The notes below the pieces were generated by a model. The model was not told the origin of the DNA and did no database searches. It saw only the letters and a program-made list of their open reading frames with translations. A stretch of DNA of 64,000 nt from Eucalyptus grandis (lineage: Eukaryota; Streptophyta; Magnoliopsida; Myrtales; Myrtaceae), in contig NC_052612.1 of the NCBI RefSeq assembly GCF_016545825.1, positions 51,505,738 to 51,569,737 of the forward strand. Reading direction: 5' to 3'. This document shows positions 29,722-42,950 of this stretch, piece after piece. Positions within the stretch are counted from its first letter, which is position 1. Every line of letters starts with the position of its first letter. Both the position numbers and the translations under genes were made by a program.

Positions 29722-31802
29722 TAAATAAAACAACGATGAGGTTTTGAGGGGAGGGCAGGAATTAATTGCTTCAGGTTCTAGCGGGTGATGATGGGAACTG
29801 AGTATCATCGGTTGTATAGAGAGGCAAACACTCTCATCTGAGCATGGGTCCAAGAATCGTTGTAATGTATATAAAGATTGCCTCATTTTTACTTGAGCTT
29901 ACTCAATGGTATGCAGGGAGAATAAATAAAAAATTTTGTGGCCCCATCAGATATATAACTCTAGACTATAGAGTACTTTTATTTGATTTGTCTTCTGGTT
30001 GTTATTTGTTGGCCACTCGCATGCTAGAGCTAACTGATCGTGTTACGTAAATCTTTTAAGGGAATTTTGCTCAAGTCTAGGATGGTAAAATTTCCTATAC
30101 TTTTTAGTCTCATCATATCAAAATGTTCTTGTGCTTTCGAAGATATCATTACCTGGATCGCACTGCTATTTCAGTATCTAATATGGCATTCCTATGAATA
30201 CAGGAGTGTTGTTATGTGACTTCTCATTTTTTAATTTCATCTGACATGAAGGGTGTTTGATGGATGCTGAGTAATGCACCTGAACGAGAGAAACCAAGGC
30301 AATGTCTCAACTACCATTCATAAAGCGATGTCCTAACTACATTGGCAGCGTAGTCTCCGCCAGTGTTAAGTACATTTCAACCATTTTGCATTGAAAATTC
30401 CAGACCAAGGCATGATGCCGACGGCAACTAGCCAAAATTTCATTGTCAAACAAGATTGGAATGGCCCATGTTACTAATGCCGAGTAACCCTAATCTCACA
30501 TTCTTGTTAACAGTTCAATTCTAGTGTCCCAATGATTTGTGTTTTGCCCATTTCAAAAGGCGTTTAGTCCTCAATCCATCATTGCATCGAGGACACAGAT
30601 GATTGAAGGGCTTTAGCTTCTTGTATTGAGAATCCATGGTGGGTCAGTGTTTTATCTTAATGTCTTTATCTTCACAGAATCTCACCGCCCTTTACCTGTT
30701 GCTGATGTAGAATGGCTCACACGGCATGGTGGGATTTGACGGCGTCATGTTGAATGGACAGAAGCGAAGGCAGCTTCTTTAGGGACCATGCACGAAATTA
30801 AAATGGTCGGTCCAAAAAGTAGGACAAAACTCATCTGGTTTTAATGAGCGGAGTAGTGATAACAGCATGCTTTTCCTCAGCCAGACACTTCTTTTCGTAT
30901 AGAAAACTCCGCTCCTCAATAAAATTAGAAGAATTGCAGCAACTTATTCCCGTTTCTGCACAAATGTGACGTGCCATGTGTGGGCTATGGCATGTGACTG
31001 AACATGACTCTGCTGATTCATTGATGCAGCTTTTTGCCCCTTAGTGCCACCACATGGTACGAACTTCATGCAACAGCTCGTCGTTGAACACATGACGCCC
31101 AACAACTGCAACAACATAGGATGCTTTCGTCTTTTATTAAACAACCAAAGTTAAAGTAACAGATTTTATTACAGCATCCCCATTCCTCTTCTCGATTATT
31201 CTTGTCACTATGCTGGCATTTCTTAATTTGTTCAGAGTGCTTGTCAGGCGTGAGATGCTGATCTGTAAAGGCAAATTACAGCGACTAAATTGCCCTCTTG
31301 CTCTTCTCTTTTTCGTGGCAAAGCTCTGTCGATGTTGATGGCTAGGTCCGTCCTGAATACAAGATCAGCATTTTCCTGCAATGAGGTTCACTTTGATTGA
31401 TCTCACGGTAAAAAGAATAAGCAAGAACCCAAAAAACAGTTGACGAAATCTCTCCACTCAACCAAAACGTCTCTTCATCGTGCTTGCCCGCTATTGACTA
31501 TTTTGTGCCAGCTTTGGAAAAGTTGCCGCCAAATGTGTTGGATAGTCACTACCCACGTCATTGCATAGAATGGTGGATCTTACGGCCCCGTGTAGAACAA
31601 CTCCTACGTGCCAGCGATTGGTTCCAAATCTGATGTCAATTCTACATAGTTTTCCTCGAGATGTTGAATTCCAGTAAATCTTGTCTGGTAGAAGTCTCAA
31701 ATTTAGACCACACGTATAAGCAAATTCTCTCTTTGCCGTCAAATCAAGTGACTCATCTTGGTGACTTTATTTCATGTTGATTTATCCAACTAAGATCTTA
31801 TC
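29722..31802. other. 3' UTR of the HIPP gene and intergenic region
   Basis: The 3' UTR probably ends near the AATAAATAAAAAAT signal at about 29923-29937. Beyond that only short, unrecognised open frames occur. Confidence 0.5.
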
Positions 31803-32419
31803 GGTAGGAATGATCAGTTTGAGAGTGGATAGATTCCAGAGCTGGAACTTGAAACTTATCATATTATAACAGGTTCTTAATTTTTGAACAAGGTACATCT
31901 AAGTGTCGGTTTTATATTTTTATTCTTTTCTTTTTGGTTTAATTTTTTTTACAGCAAAATGATATGAGGTTATAAGTAATGAAACGATTTAAAGTAAAAG
32001 ATAAACTATAGGAATCCTAATTTGCCGAAAACAACAATCCATAAAATGAATACGTAATCATGTACAATTATAAACGATAAAAAGTTCAAATACATAGCAT
32101 AAAACATAAATTATAGAACTTCATTCTCCATTCATTCATAAAAATTTAGGGAAAGAGGAAAGGTTGGCGATGAGCTTCGAGGAATGACAAAGGATGAAGG
32201 AGTGTTAAGGTTAGAATTTAGGGGAAAAAGAAATTAGGGTTTTGACTTTTTAGCTTATAAGGCTAGTTTCAAAATAGAATGGTTTGGTTTGGTTCCAGGG
32301 TGGGTATTCACTCGAAACTTATTCCCGGACTGGTTCCAATGTGAACCGGTTCCTGGACGTGTTTTTCGAGCAATGCGGTTCGGTTCTAGCTGAGAACCGG
32401 TTTGGTTACACATCCCTAC
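31803..32419. repeat. Miniature element with GGTTCGGTTC-type ends
   Basis: The left end (GGTAGGAATGATCAGTTT) and the right end (GGTTACACATCCCTAC) are imperfect inverted repeats. The right part is full of CCGGTTC/GGTTCGG words. A related degenerate copy seems to lie at 47437-48020. Non-coding; ends approximate. Confidence 0.45.
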
Positions 32420-32606
32420 ATTTCGGGTCAATAGGCAAGCTTGGCTTGGCTACAAAAAAATTAGGCTCAGCTGGACCCAATCTCCCTCGTCCAAGTCCGG
32501 CGACGATTTAGAAATTTGAAAGACTTGAGCGATCCAAGCGGACGAACCATGTCTAAAAAGAGAGTTGCTTATCTAGGCCAATACACTGGAAAAAATAAAT
32601 AAATTA

Positions 32607-33087
32607 AGGGATGATTCCTCAAAACACCCTTGAACTTCGGCATCGTTGCATAATTATCCTTGAACTTACCAGTTACCCCCCTCAATTATGAAACCATGCA
32701 CAACACCCCCTAAACTTTGAAAAGTTACAGACGGACCCCTCTGACCTATAAAACCGGAAAGTGTTTTTCTCCAAAAATAACCTACGTTGCGCTGTTGATG
32801 AAGTTAAGAAAATACATAGGATGGATGGCTGATGAAGTTAAGAGAGTTTAGTAGAGGTTATTTTGGTTAGGAAGACTTAAGTTAATCCATTTTCTAAGCA
32901 AAACTTAACCACTATCCAAATGAAAATGCTGCAATAAAAATTAAAACAGATGGGCGTCACTTGTAATTTTCCAAAGTTCGGAGGCTATGGCGCAACGGTG
33001 CCAAAGTTGGGGAGGGTAATTTGTAACTTTTTAAAAGTCTGGGGCAATTGTGCAGCAATGTCAAAATTCGTGGTTTTGAGCAACCAA
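32607..33087. repeat. Miniature inverted-repeat element
   Basis: Starts ATGATTCCTCAAAACACCC and ends in an inverted counterpart (GTCAAAATTCGTGGTTTTGAG). The inner arms also mirror each other (ACTTTGAAAAGTTAC against GTAACTTTTTAAAAGT). Confidence 0.6.
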
Positions 33088-33696
33088 CCCCAAGGATTAG
33101 AATGGTAGGGATAAACCCAAGAATTAGAATAGTAGGGCCCCAACCCGAACCCACCTATTGGGCCGAAGGCATACAAGTCCTCTTCAAATAATGGATGGGC
33201 CAATCCGGCCCGTGATCACTCGGCCCCAATTGACCGGCCAACTTCCTCCGTGTGCCCTTGGGGAGAAAATGAGCCTTATGCCAAATTAGGCCTTTTAGCT
33301 CTAAAACTTTCTTAATAAACATTAATCTGCTGCTTCCGATACTCTGAACTCTCAAACTGTTGATGGGCACGACACAAGTTTTGGACCTTGGCGATAATAA
33401 TTGCAATTTGTCCATTTGAGCTCCAATCATATGTTTTGGAGACTATTTGATCGGAAATTGTTGACATTATGGGGTGTTGCATATGGCGATGATAGAATAG
33501 TTATGTCAGTGATTTTCGGCGAGAATTGATTGGAAGATTACATTAGATTGTTGCGTAAAGGTTTAGGACTAAATTAGGGGCAAATTTGAAAGGTTTAAGA
33601 TTGAATTAGTATTTGGACTATAGAGTAAGAATTGATCAGGTAAATTTTCCTCTTTATTTATTTATTTATTTATTTTTTGCTCTTCCCATTTTGGAT

Positions 33697-34499
33697 GAGA
33701 GAAGTACGACAAAAGCTTTAACTTATTACACTTGTATCAATTTAGTTTTACATTTTTCAATTGTGCTAATTTAGTTATAAATCTTTTTATATTTTACCAA
33801 TTGAGTCAATTTGGCCAATTTATGTTGGAAATTGCTGACGTAGGTGATGATTATCCAATGTGGTATAGTTGGCACTGACATGGATATTTTAAAATATATT
33901 TTAACTTTTTTTCTTTCTTTTTATTTTTTCCCTTTTGTTTTTGCCAGTGGCCGGTTGTCGATCATTAGCCACAAGTCATGGTCGACGATGATTCACTTGC
34001 CTGGTGTTGCTTGGGTGAAGGCAAGGCATGCCTTGGTCTGGGCAAGGATCGACCTCACTAGATCTAGCAAGGTAGACCCTCGTTGGCACTTGCTTAGGCC
34101 AGGGGGTCCTTGTCAGCGCTCATCCTTGGCTATGCCATGATGGTCTTGTTAGTGCTCGCCCTCACCCAAGTGAGGCTCAGGGAGGCCAATCCTCGCTAGC
34201 CATGGCCTGTGATTGGTGGTTGGCAACCGGCCATTGGCAAAAAAAGAAGGGAAAGAAAAGAAAGGAAAAAAAATGAGAAATATTACAAAAAAATTATAAA
34301 AATATTTATGTTAATGTTGATCGTGTCGCGTAAAACTGTCATTATCCACATTAGCGATTTTTGATCTAAATAGATAAGATGGATTCAATTGAGAAAAAGT
34401 AATAATAATTATGACTATATTGACACAATTTAAAAATCTTATGGTTGAATCAAAACAGATGCAATAAATTTAAGAATTCTGTTTTCGTTTAGACCTTTC
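33697..34499. repeat. Long-TIR miniature element, family 1, GC core, with flanking direct repeat
   Basis: The arms match the family-1 elements at 43.6, 49.6 and 53.1 kb (GAAATTGCTGACGTAGG left; CATTAGCGATTTTTGATC right). The GC core, about 33950-34230, begins GTGGCCGGTTGTCGATCA and ends GGCAACCGGCCATTGG. The 12-base word CCCATTTTGGAT occurs directly on both sides (33685-33696 and 34500-34511), which may be a target-site duplication, though it is longer than the 9 bases expected of Mutator-type elements. Confidence 0.65.
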
Positions 34500-34511
34500 C
34501 CCATTTTGGAT

Positions 34512-35404
34512 TGTGTCAACGCCTGCACGTGGCACTAGTTCCTTATCATTCATCATGCACAGATACAGCTGCCGATTCTACATGAAAGGGCGAGGGAACA
34601 GAAACGCCAGCGTGCACAGAAACAGCCCCACACGGCAAGGAGAGCAAAATCAAACAGATGGACGTTCGTCAGGTCTTAGCTGTTTACGTGCGTGACGCAA
34701 TCCAACGTGAATGGCTCCTTTCGTGCTCTGCTCAAGAGCGACTCCAACAGCGGTGGCGTGCGTGCTTTGGCTTGTCCGACCACGGAGACGTAAAATCAAA
34801 GCCCGTTGTCTCCTTCACACTCTGCAAAGAGGCAAGCTTGGTGTCTTAAAGTCTCGAAATGATAAAGATCACACATCCTTAATTCGGTGAAACCTTGAGT
34901 GCCCTTTTGTCAAAGCGTTGATTTCATCCGATCTTCTCGTGTCCAGAAAAGAGGGTTAGAATCGATCTAGGAAATCCGACCTACTCAAGGCATGCTGAGG
35001 GGACAGTTAGACATACTGGGTCTATATTCAAATATCCTCGGAATCACATTTTTGGATTGAAGTAAAGTCATGATTTGACATGGTATAAAAAATAAAATAT
35101 TTTGGTGACACTTCAAATTTTTGTGATTATTATTGATCAAACAAACCTAATCGGTTTCGCTTTGGCCGACTCGTTGCTGAGTGCACATGTGAGCAGTGTG
35201 AAAGAAAATAATTTCATAATCGATATTTAGAGATAAAATAAGCGATTGATAAATGTTTAGTTTTATTTGTAAAATGACCTAAACTTTTACGTGAAAGTGA
35301 ATTGAAGCAGGTCAAACTAATTGGCTCCTCCGGCACTCATGTTCTAAAAATCCAATCCACCGCCGACCTCACCCGGGATATTAAAGCATGTTTGTCCATC
35401 GCAA
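34512..35404. other. Intergenic region
   Basis: No gene or clear element found; the open frames at 34513-34849 are short and unrecognised. Confidence 0.4.
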
Positions 35405-35994
35405 TAGACATAGGGTGCTCGTTGACTTTTGTCTAGATTTTGCATGATTTTCGGTACTTACATAGGTGCAACCTGTCTGACTTACCATTGCCTTTCCGTC
35501 GTGACGTTTTCTAGGAACTTTCGCCTTGTTTCTGTCTAGTAATTAGTTTATGATTAATTTAATCCTTATTTGCCTAGGTCAAAGGAAAACACGCGTTGCT
35601 GATTAAGGAAAAAAAGGAAAGACTACGCTCTTTCCTTTTTTTCTCCAAATAAGAACGCTACTTTTGCATCTCACACTGCAATACTGCAAAATAAGATAAT
35701 ACTAGGACAACAAAGATTTTAAATAATGCATAGTACTTCATTGGCAATACCACAAAATCAGATAATACTAAACAGCAAGGATTTTAAATAAAGCACAGTA
35801 AGTTCATCGACGATACGATATCATGATCCGACAAGTGCGGACTCCGACGATGAGACTGGCGAAATTGTCCCTAGGAATGAAACCTTTATTAGGTTCCACT
35901 AAAAACTGAGCAAATGGGAGAAAAAGAAAATGGTGGCGTCATAAATCAATCCTAATAATTTGCGAAAAGCTTATTGTACGGAATCATGGCGACT

Positions 35995-38901
35995 TCAAGT
36001 CCTCGCTCGAACCAGGGGTGATTGAGGCACTGGTGAGTGAGGGGACATTATCTGGCGAGGAGATATCAAGCTCTCATCGCATTTCCTGGACGTAAAACTC
36101 AACCGGAGATCCCTCTTTCGCCAGTGTTTCTTATCATCACCATTTTTATTGCCCTTGGACACAAACTCCCTAATCCTCTGAAGCGCCACTTCCACTGTGT
36201 GATCATCCATATTCGCAAAGCAAACCCTGAAAAACCCAGGCTCCGGGCAATGGAAAGAGGACCCGGGCGACACGTTGAGCTTCACATCCTTTATGATCAC
36301 CCGCCACAGCTCCATCTCGGCATCGGGCGTCGGTTCTTTCAGGAGGTGACGCAGATCCATCCACAGGAAAAGACCGGCGTTCCCTTCCAAGCAATTTATA
36401 CCCTCTTGCTTGAGTCCTTCGACAACGCGACTGTGCCGCTTCCCCAACCTCCTTGAGTTCTCTTCTAGGAATTTCTCTATAAAGACCTCATCGGAGAGCA
36501 TGGAAGCAAGCAAATGCTGAGACTGCGAAGAGATCAACCCGAAACTCGACATCTTCCTTGCGCAGTTGACCACTTGATCATTGTAGGAATAGATTATGCC
36601 GACGCGAAAGCCGGGAAGCCCCATGTCCTTGGACAAGCTGTAGATAATGTGGACAAGATCGGGATTGCATTCGGTCTCTTGCATTACTTCAGCGATGCTC
36701 GTGAAGGCCGGGGACTTGAAGACTGTGGCCGAGTATATTTCGTCGCACACCATGTGGAGGTTCTTTTCGAAAGTGAAGCTCAACAGGCTGGTGAGCGTTT
36801 CTTTGCTCAAATTGATTCCGAGTGGGTTTGATGGGTTCGTTAAGATCACTCCTTTTACGTTGATGTTGGCTTCTATGGCCTTGGCGTATGCTGATTCCAT
36901 CTGTGCCAAGGTTACTTGAAAGTTGTTGGTGCTGTCACAGGCGAAAGGAATTAACCGTACGCCGGTGCGCCATCTTAAGTCCCTATCAAATCTGAGGTAA
37001 AAGAATTCGAGTACATGAGAATTAAATCATAGGACAATTATACATGAGAATAAACATACATCACAATTGTTGTGACAAGCTTTAGAAATTGTTTAGTGGT
37101 CAGTGTCAAATTTTTCCAAGAACAGATATCCGAAATTACCAGGCATGAAAATGTGAGAGAGTTGGTGGAAATGTAGAGAAAGAATTCATAGTAAAATATG
37201 TTAAGCATAATCAAGATCTAACGAAAATTGTGAGACCAAAAGGTACGTCGCAGGAGGAGAATTTCAACTTTTTCTTCCTTCTTCTAAAGGTTTGGTATAA
37301 TTAGGGGAATTTATTTTGGTCTGCTTGGAAAATTCAGGGCGCAGGGTTAGAATCTTTTCCATCTTTATGTTCGACCTCTGACTGCAGTGGTTAGCAAAAA
37401 TGAACTCGGTTGTCAAGTTTGAATGTTTTGGAAATTACCTCGTAACCTCAAGCATGTGGAAGTTTTGGTGGGGTCCACTCAATTCTGCTATTATAAGCTC
37501 ATCAAGAGGCGGTGTCCGTATCATATTTCTCTTCTTGACCAACGACTGTTGCCAAGTTTTATTAGCATTTATCCTCACTCTGACGTGACTACCTTCCCAG
37601 GTCAAAAGAGCGACATTTCTAGACTTGGAAATATATATTTTATGCCCAGACTCTACTTGCCAAGCAATACAAGACCCCACCACCATACCCCTCACTTAAG
37701 ACGTGTTAGCAGCTGTGGAGTTTTGACCTTGTGACCTCTGCGATGAGATGTCAAGGCTGAACCAACTCAGCTGCTCACCGGTGGGTCCTAAACTTGGAAA
37801 TAATGATCTCTCTTGCTATGGAGGAAGCAATTCCTAGCGGAATCTGAGGCACTATTTGGGCAAACATAATTTCCGAGGACTTGAATTCTGAAGCTTTCCT
37901 TTTTTCTTCCCCATTCGATTCAGATGAGCTGTTCACCAGAACTTACTTTTCTTCGTTGACTATCTGTTAATATGCCATTTCTTTTCAAAGTAAGGGAAAT
38001 AAATGGTTTGTGCCAGGTATTTTTTCTGCAGAGTTTTATTCTTTAAACCCTGCATGGACCCTACTACGTGTTTTTCAGATAATTCATTAAGGCTTTACGT
38101 GAGTTAACCACTACGTAAAATAATATAGAGAGCAGAAGACTAGATGGGAGCTTGAATCCTTACGCTGGATAATACGGGGAAGGAACGAGGAAAGCGTCTC
38201 CACGATCAGCCAAGCAAAAAATGAGCGTCTCGCTCGCTCCGGTCGCTCCACCGCTCATGACAATACGGTCCGGGTCAAATGTGGCCTTACCACGCCGAAC
38301 CCTTCCCATGAACTTGGCGATAGCCTGAGAGAAGCAATGTAAAGCCCTTCTAGTAAGTAACAAAGGCAATATCATCTCCTTTAAGTTACAGAGACGATGT
38401 TTACTCTTTGGCTGTCTCCACTTACTTGTCTGAATTCCGGGAGGCCGTGATAGTCCTGGAAAATGGCAACGTCCTTGAACTTGCCAACCCCATCGGGAGT
38501 GCAAATGGATGCCGTAGGATTGTTCTTTATCCACTCTTCTATCAGATCGAAGGAAAGCTGCAAATGATAACGCAGAACAAGGTGAAACTGGGTACCATTA
38601 GCAAAGTCGTGAAGCCATGCGTGTATGAAATGGGCGACTGGGCAATGTATGCTAGGGTCTTACGGCAGCTTCATACATATCATAACTGAAAGCAGATTAT
38701 CATAACACAGAGCTTTTGCCACTACCAGACCTGATTCTCGGCAAGTCCCATCTGGATGACTCCATCAGGATTCTGAGTCGGGTGAAAGGGGTTCCTGTCG
38801 TATGCCTTCCATCCGTCGAAGTATGGAGAATGCTCACCGTGCCCGCCATTCCTGGCAATCATCGAGAGCAACGAGTGTTTTCTCACACTTGCGGGTTCCA
38901 T
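35995..38901 (-). CDS. ACS: 1-aminocyclopropane-1-carboxylate synthase, type 1 (complete)
   Basis: PLP enzyme turning S-adenosylmethionine into ACC, the committed step of ethylene synthesis, in the cytosol. Four exons in coding order: 38731-38901, 38426-38557, 38164-38324, 35995-36991; 486 residues, the usual length. Landmarks: MGLAENQ at the end of exon 1; [58 protein letters not shown]; and the PLP lysine in [16 protein letters not shown]. The C-terminal tail holds a calcium-dependent kinase type site (LRLSF) and several Ser-Pro sites ([19 protein letters not shown]). This is the type 1 tail whose phosphorylation by CDPKs and MPK3/6-type kinases stabilises the enzyme. The ATG at 38901 opens the conserved N terminus. 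No frameshift or lost catalytic residue seen. Intron 3 is long (1.17 kb) and carries a SINE-like insertion. It is the intact parent-like copy of the dead locus at 59642-62003. Confidence 0.96.
37425..37795 (-). mobile_element. Possible tRNA-derived SINE in ACC synthase intron 3
   Basis: Read on the minus strand from about 37795: GGTGAGCAGCTGAGTTGGTT resembles a pol III A box, and about 35 bases on AGGTCAAAACTCC resembles a B box (GGTTCRANNCC with changes). This spacing and order suit a tRNA-derived SINE head. The 3' tail and target-site duplication are not clear. The equivalent place in the dead copy cannot be compared because that intron is rearranged. Confidence 0.35.
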
Positions 38902-39030
38902 TGATGTCTGTATGTTACAATTGTTTTTGCTTACAGAATAAGAGGTGAGCTACACTTTAGTCAGCTCTCGATCCTCGGACGATATTGAGTGGTAAACACC
39001 GGAGGTTAAACCGTCTATTTATAGAGAGAC
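38902..39030 (-). promoter_or_regulatory. ACC synthase 5' UTR and TATA box
   Basis: On the minus strand a strong plant TATA box, TCTCTATAAATAGAC, covers 39013-39027, about 115 bases before the ATG. Transcription probably starts near 38985, giving a leader of about 85 bases. In the dead copy the same place (62118-62130) reads CTCTTATAAACGG, so the box is altered there. Confidence 0.7.
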
Positions 39031-40037
39031 TAAGAATGATATGCCTAATATTCAATTTTTTTTGGTCGGTTTCTAATATTCAATTCAAACTTGTTATCCG
39101 TTCCAACCAAAAAAAAAAGAGTCAAAGGATTTAAGAGACCAAAAGGATACGTGTCAAAGTATCGTAACTGCTTACGTCTCATTTGACACCGAAAAGGGCC
39201 ATAGGCAAGTGAAAAGAATCACGAGTGTTTGTAATGTAGTGTGGGTTGGTGAAAGTAAAAAGAGGTCATGGTAAAAAGACTGTGGCCATCCTTTCTACAT
39301 GGGAAGGGGAAAGTGGGCATTGAAATCTTCACCTTAGGAGTTTTTTAACTTTTACGACAAAAGTCTGAGAGTGAGTTTTAGAGTAAGAATGAAATAGGTT
39401 CGAGTTTAAAAAAAAAAATCACCATGCTAAAATAGTCAACTCAAATGTGTTAGGGAGATCATTTGTAAATAAGGAATAAACTTTTTGGTTTGATATTCTT
39501 ACATGATCTCAGAATTAGGCTTCCCCATTGATCCTTCATGCCCTAAGTTTATTTTGCATATATGTGACTCCAAATTCTTTAATTTCACGGGCCATTGTTC
39601 ATCAGTATTAGACTCTGTACACATGAGTGTGTGTTAGCTTATTATTCCCCGTCACTTGATTGTTCCATGTGGCTTTCTTCCATATAATTTTAGACTTGTT
39701 TACATGTGAGAAGAGATATTTAAAGAAAATTATACCGCATCACTTGACTATTATATTTGATTGGGCCTTATAATATATATGTAATCTTCCTTCAACCTAA
39801 AAATTTGAGCATTTGGGTTGACTATTATATGTAGATGACTAGAGGGGGCGATAATGGAGAATTGAGAGTCGAAGTGAGATATATTCGGGGTGATCGGCTT
39901 CATCTCAAACTCGTCTCAATGACGCTTAATTATTCTCCAAACTCGTCCTAGATCAGCCAGTAGTTTGACATAATACTTCAAAGCCAAATCAACTAAATAG
40001 TCAGATGTCCATGATTTAGAACCTACGGTAATATTAT

Positions 40038-40540
40038 GAGTTAATACCACAAAAAATAAAAAAATAAACAGGTACACTTGTACTAAATTCACCAAAAACT
40101 AATTTTTTGACTTTTAAAAACTCTAATCCGGTACACCTATAACAAATTTATTTTTTGTTAGTTTTCATTAAATTTTACTGTTAATTTACCGAGTTGAATG
40201 ATATGTGACAATTAATGGGTATAAATGTTTAGGGTTTTACCTTTCGTTTATCACTGGTGTATCGGTTTTGTAGTTTTTTGTGATATTAATTTAATTTAAT
40301 GAAAACTAATAGAGGGTATGTTTGTCACAAATAGATTAGTTTGGGGCTTTTTGTGGTAAAAAAATTAGTTTAAAACAAATTTATCACATGTATTAGTTTA
40401 GGTTTTTGGTTATTAAAAAATTAGCTTGGATTAAATTTATTAAAAGCGTACCAATTTGAGGTTTTTGGTGGTTAAAAAATTAACCCGGAGTAATTTTGTC
40501 ACAGATATACCGGTTTAAGGTTTTTCGTGGTATTAACCCT
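40038..40540. repeat. Miniature element with TTAATACCAC termini and internal tandem copies
   Basis: The ends GAGTTAATACCACAAAAA and TTTTCGTGGTATTAACCCT are inverted. The right half (about 40290-40540) is built of about three tandem copies of a 70-base unit (TTTTTGGTNNTTAAAAAATTA). Flanking AATATTAT (40030-40037) and AATGTTAT (40541-40548) may be a target-site duplication. Inserted in duplication unit 1 only. A shorter relative is at 56645-56970. Confidence 0.65.
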
Positions 40541-42344
40541 AATGTTATTTAAATAACAAGTTATGTTGCGTGAAATATGTTATAAATCACAACCGTATAT
40601 CAAAACGGTTGTAGATCTTAAATATAAGATTGTAAATGTTTAACATCAAACAATCATAAAAGTTTAAGATCTAAACTAATAAATTAGGGTCGAAATGATG
40701 GTTTTTCGCCCCATTGCAAAATACATAGATAAATAAATAAACCAACAATAAAATTTAATCACTAGTGTGCCTAAGGTGTTACAAAAATTATAAGAAATTT
40801 AAAATTTTCAAATAGGAAGAACAAACGTCGCTTTGTCATATCGCTTAATAATGAGCCTTATATGTTTTTTTCTTTTTATATACATATATTTTTTCCTCCG
40901 CTTGATAGCGTTGAAATCTTATGAGTTCTCTGAAAAGGACATTTATCACGCGTGATAACGTCAACACTTCAAGTTCCAAGTAAGATCTATGGAGAGTACC
41001 CAATGGATTTTACCGTGATAAGCATTTTCCCTCAAGAGAGGGCGCGGGAAATTTCCACGAAACATGTGATAATGGTGCAACTGGAAATATGGGTTCAGAG
41101 AAACTTCCGCCCTGAAGCAAGAGGAGATGCAGACTTTGAACAGTTCAAGAGATGTAAGTGGTAGCCGGTGGCTGACGTCAACGCATGCCAGAGACTAGAA
41201 ACTTGGAATGGAATTCCCCCCAAGGACCAACTTTGCCGGAAGAAAACACTTGCACATGGTTCCCCACGTGTAGTGTACTGCTCTTCCTCTCTACGACCCG
41301 CGTGTATACAAAAAGTCCCGCTTCTCCATCGTCATCAAGTCAAACAGCAATCTCTGCAACGCAAAGTCTTTGACAGAAATCGGCCGAATGACTCGTCCAG
41401 ACAGAACCCTATTGCCGGTTGGCTTCCCTTCCGTCCATCCCATGTCGCTGCACCTCCCGCGAGAATGGAATGGAAAACGTGTTAGTGTAGCGGGGCTTTC
41501 CCTGCAGAGGTGTGAAGGAATTCAAGCCTAAGTTGAAACGATGACCGTCTAGTGCCCTGAATGGAAGGGTCACGAGTGCTGCCAAATACCGACCGACCGA
41601 CCAACGAGGATCATGAGCTCGGCGAGCTCGTCCTCCCCTATCTCAGCATCTTTCCTGCTTTCCGTCTTCCGTACTTCACTGTTTGCCTGCGCGTGCGCTG
41701 AGCTCAGATATTCAGTAAAAAGTCTCGCTAATTGGAATGAAGCAGTTCACTTTATATCGTTCGGACGAAAGAATGGAGTACAAGAAATACAATGAGCACT
41801 GCATCTACATAATCTGGAATATAGCTTACTTGCACGAAAACAAATGTAGAAAAATGTACCATAGAATTAACCGATACAATAGAGATCACCATCGCCGATT
41901 CATCATCTAAAGAGTTATACTGCTTCTCATATCTCAATTATAGTCGAGAATACGTAGATTAGCCTTTAATATCTCTCACGTGCACATATGCGTGGGCCTC
42001 TGCAATAGAAACTTCAAAATGCTTGTCACGCTCGTGTGTTGTTCGCTCTGTTGATGTACTCGTAAAGAATATAATTCAGCTTCTAAAACAAGATCATCTA
42101 GTGAGATGGCTGTTTGGAATGGTTTTTCATTTTTTGTCTTGGTTCTTCAAAGTTTGAAATCTAACTTTTATTTATGGTTAAATAGAAGTGTAATTTCAAA
42201 AAGTGACACGTAAGTGCGGTTAAACATTTTATAATTTTTAAGTATTTTGAGCATGCTTGACAAAATTTTTGAAATAGAAATCAATCTCTAGCTATAAATT
42301 GATTTCTCAATTTATATTTCCTGGACGAGTTTTTGAGTAAAGAA
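40541..42344. other. Far-upstream part of duplication unit 1, no gene
   Basis: No coding frame with family resemblance. The stretch at 41077-41166 is the single-copy counterpart of the tandemly doubled stretch 62565-62779 in unit 2. Confidence 0.5.
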
Positions 42345-42950
42345 ATGCATTTGATAATAACTTAATTTTTCTGTTTTTGGAACAAAAATTTGTTTGATAA
42401 TAAAATAAAATTTCTATTTTTAGGGGCGGCAGTGGCTATTATTTGGCGGATGGCTGGTGTATGGCTTCTAGCAATGGGTGGTTGGCATCGACGTCGGGCG
42501 GTGAGCGACGGGTGTCCAACATCCGGGGTTGGGTGGCGGGCGCGAGTGGTCACCGGGCGGGCGTGCGCGTCTGGCGGCCAATGTCTGTCAGTGGTAGTGG
42601 GTGGTGGGTGAGCAGTGTTTGGTGTCTAGCACTTGTCGACAGTGACGAGTGATGAGCATTGGGCTACAGGCGTTCGATGTCATTTAGCAGTTGTGGGCTA
42701 AATGTCGGTGGCGGGCAGCAAGCGGGTGGTGACTAGTAATTGACGGTGAGCTTTGGTGTCCCATGAGTGGCAGGTGGGCGGCGGGCGGCGACAAGAGTGA
42801 ATGATGAGAAGAGTTTGAAAATTTTAGCTTTTGATTTATGGTCCAAATTTATTTATGAAATAAAAATCTGTTCCAAAAATAGAAAAAAATGAAACTGTGT
42901 TATCAAACGAATTTATGTTCTAAACCTGTTTTGGGGAACAGAAAAACAAA
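42345..42950. repeat. Long-TIR miniature element, family 2, GC core
   Basis: Mirrored words at the ends: TTTGATAATAA, TTTTTGGAACAAAAATTTG on the left; CTGTTCCAAAAATAG, TTATCAAACGAA on the right. The core (about 42422-42800) is a G-rich run of GGTGGCGGGCG-type words on this strand. Overlapping open frames in it are composition artefacts. Confidence 0.55.

Noticed and set aside
29265..29886. Minus-strand frames of 96 and 185 codons opposite the HIPP gene
   Set aside because: Shadows of the Lys/Glu repeat; they translate as Ser/Phe or Leu/Phe repeats.
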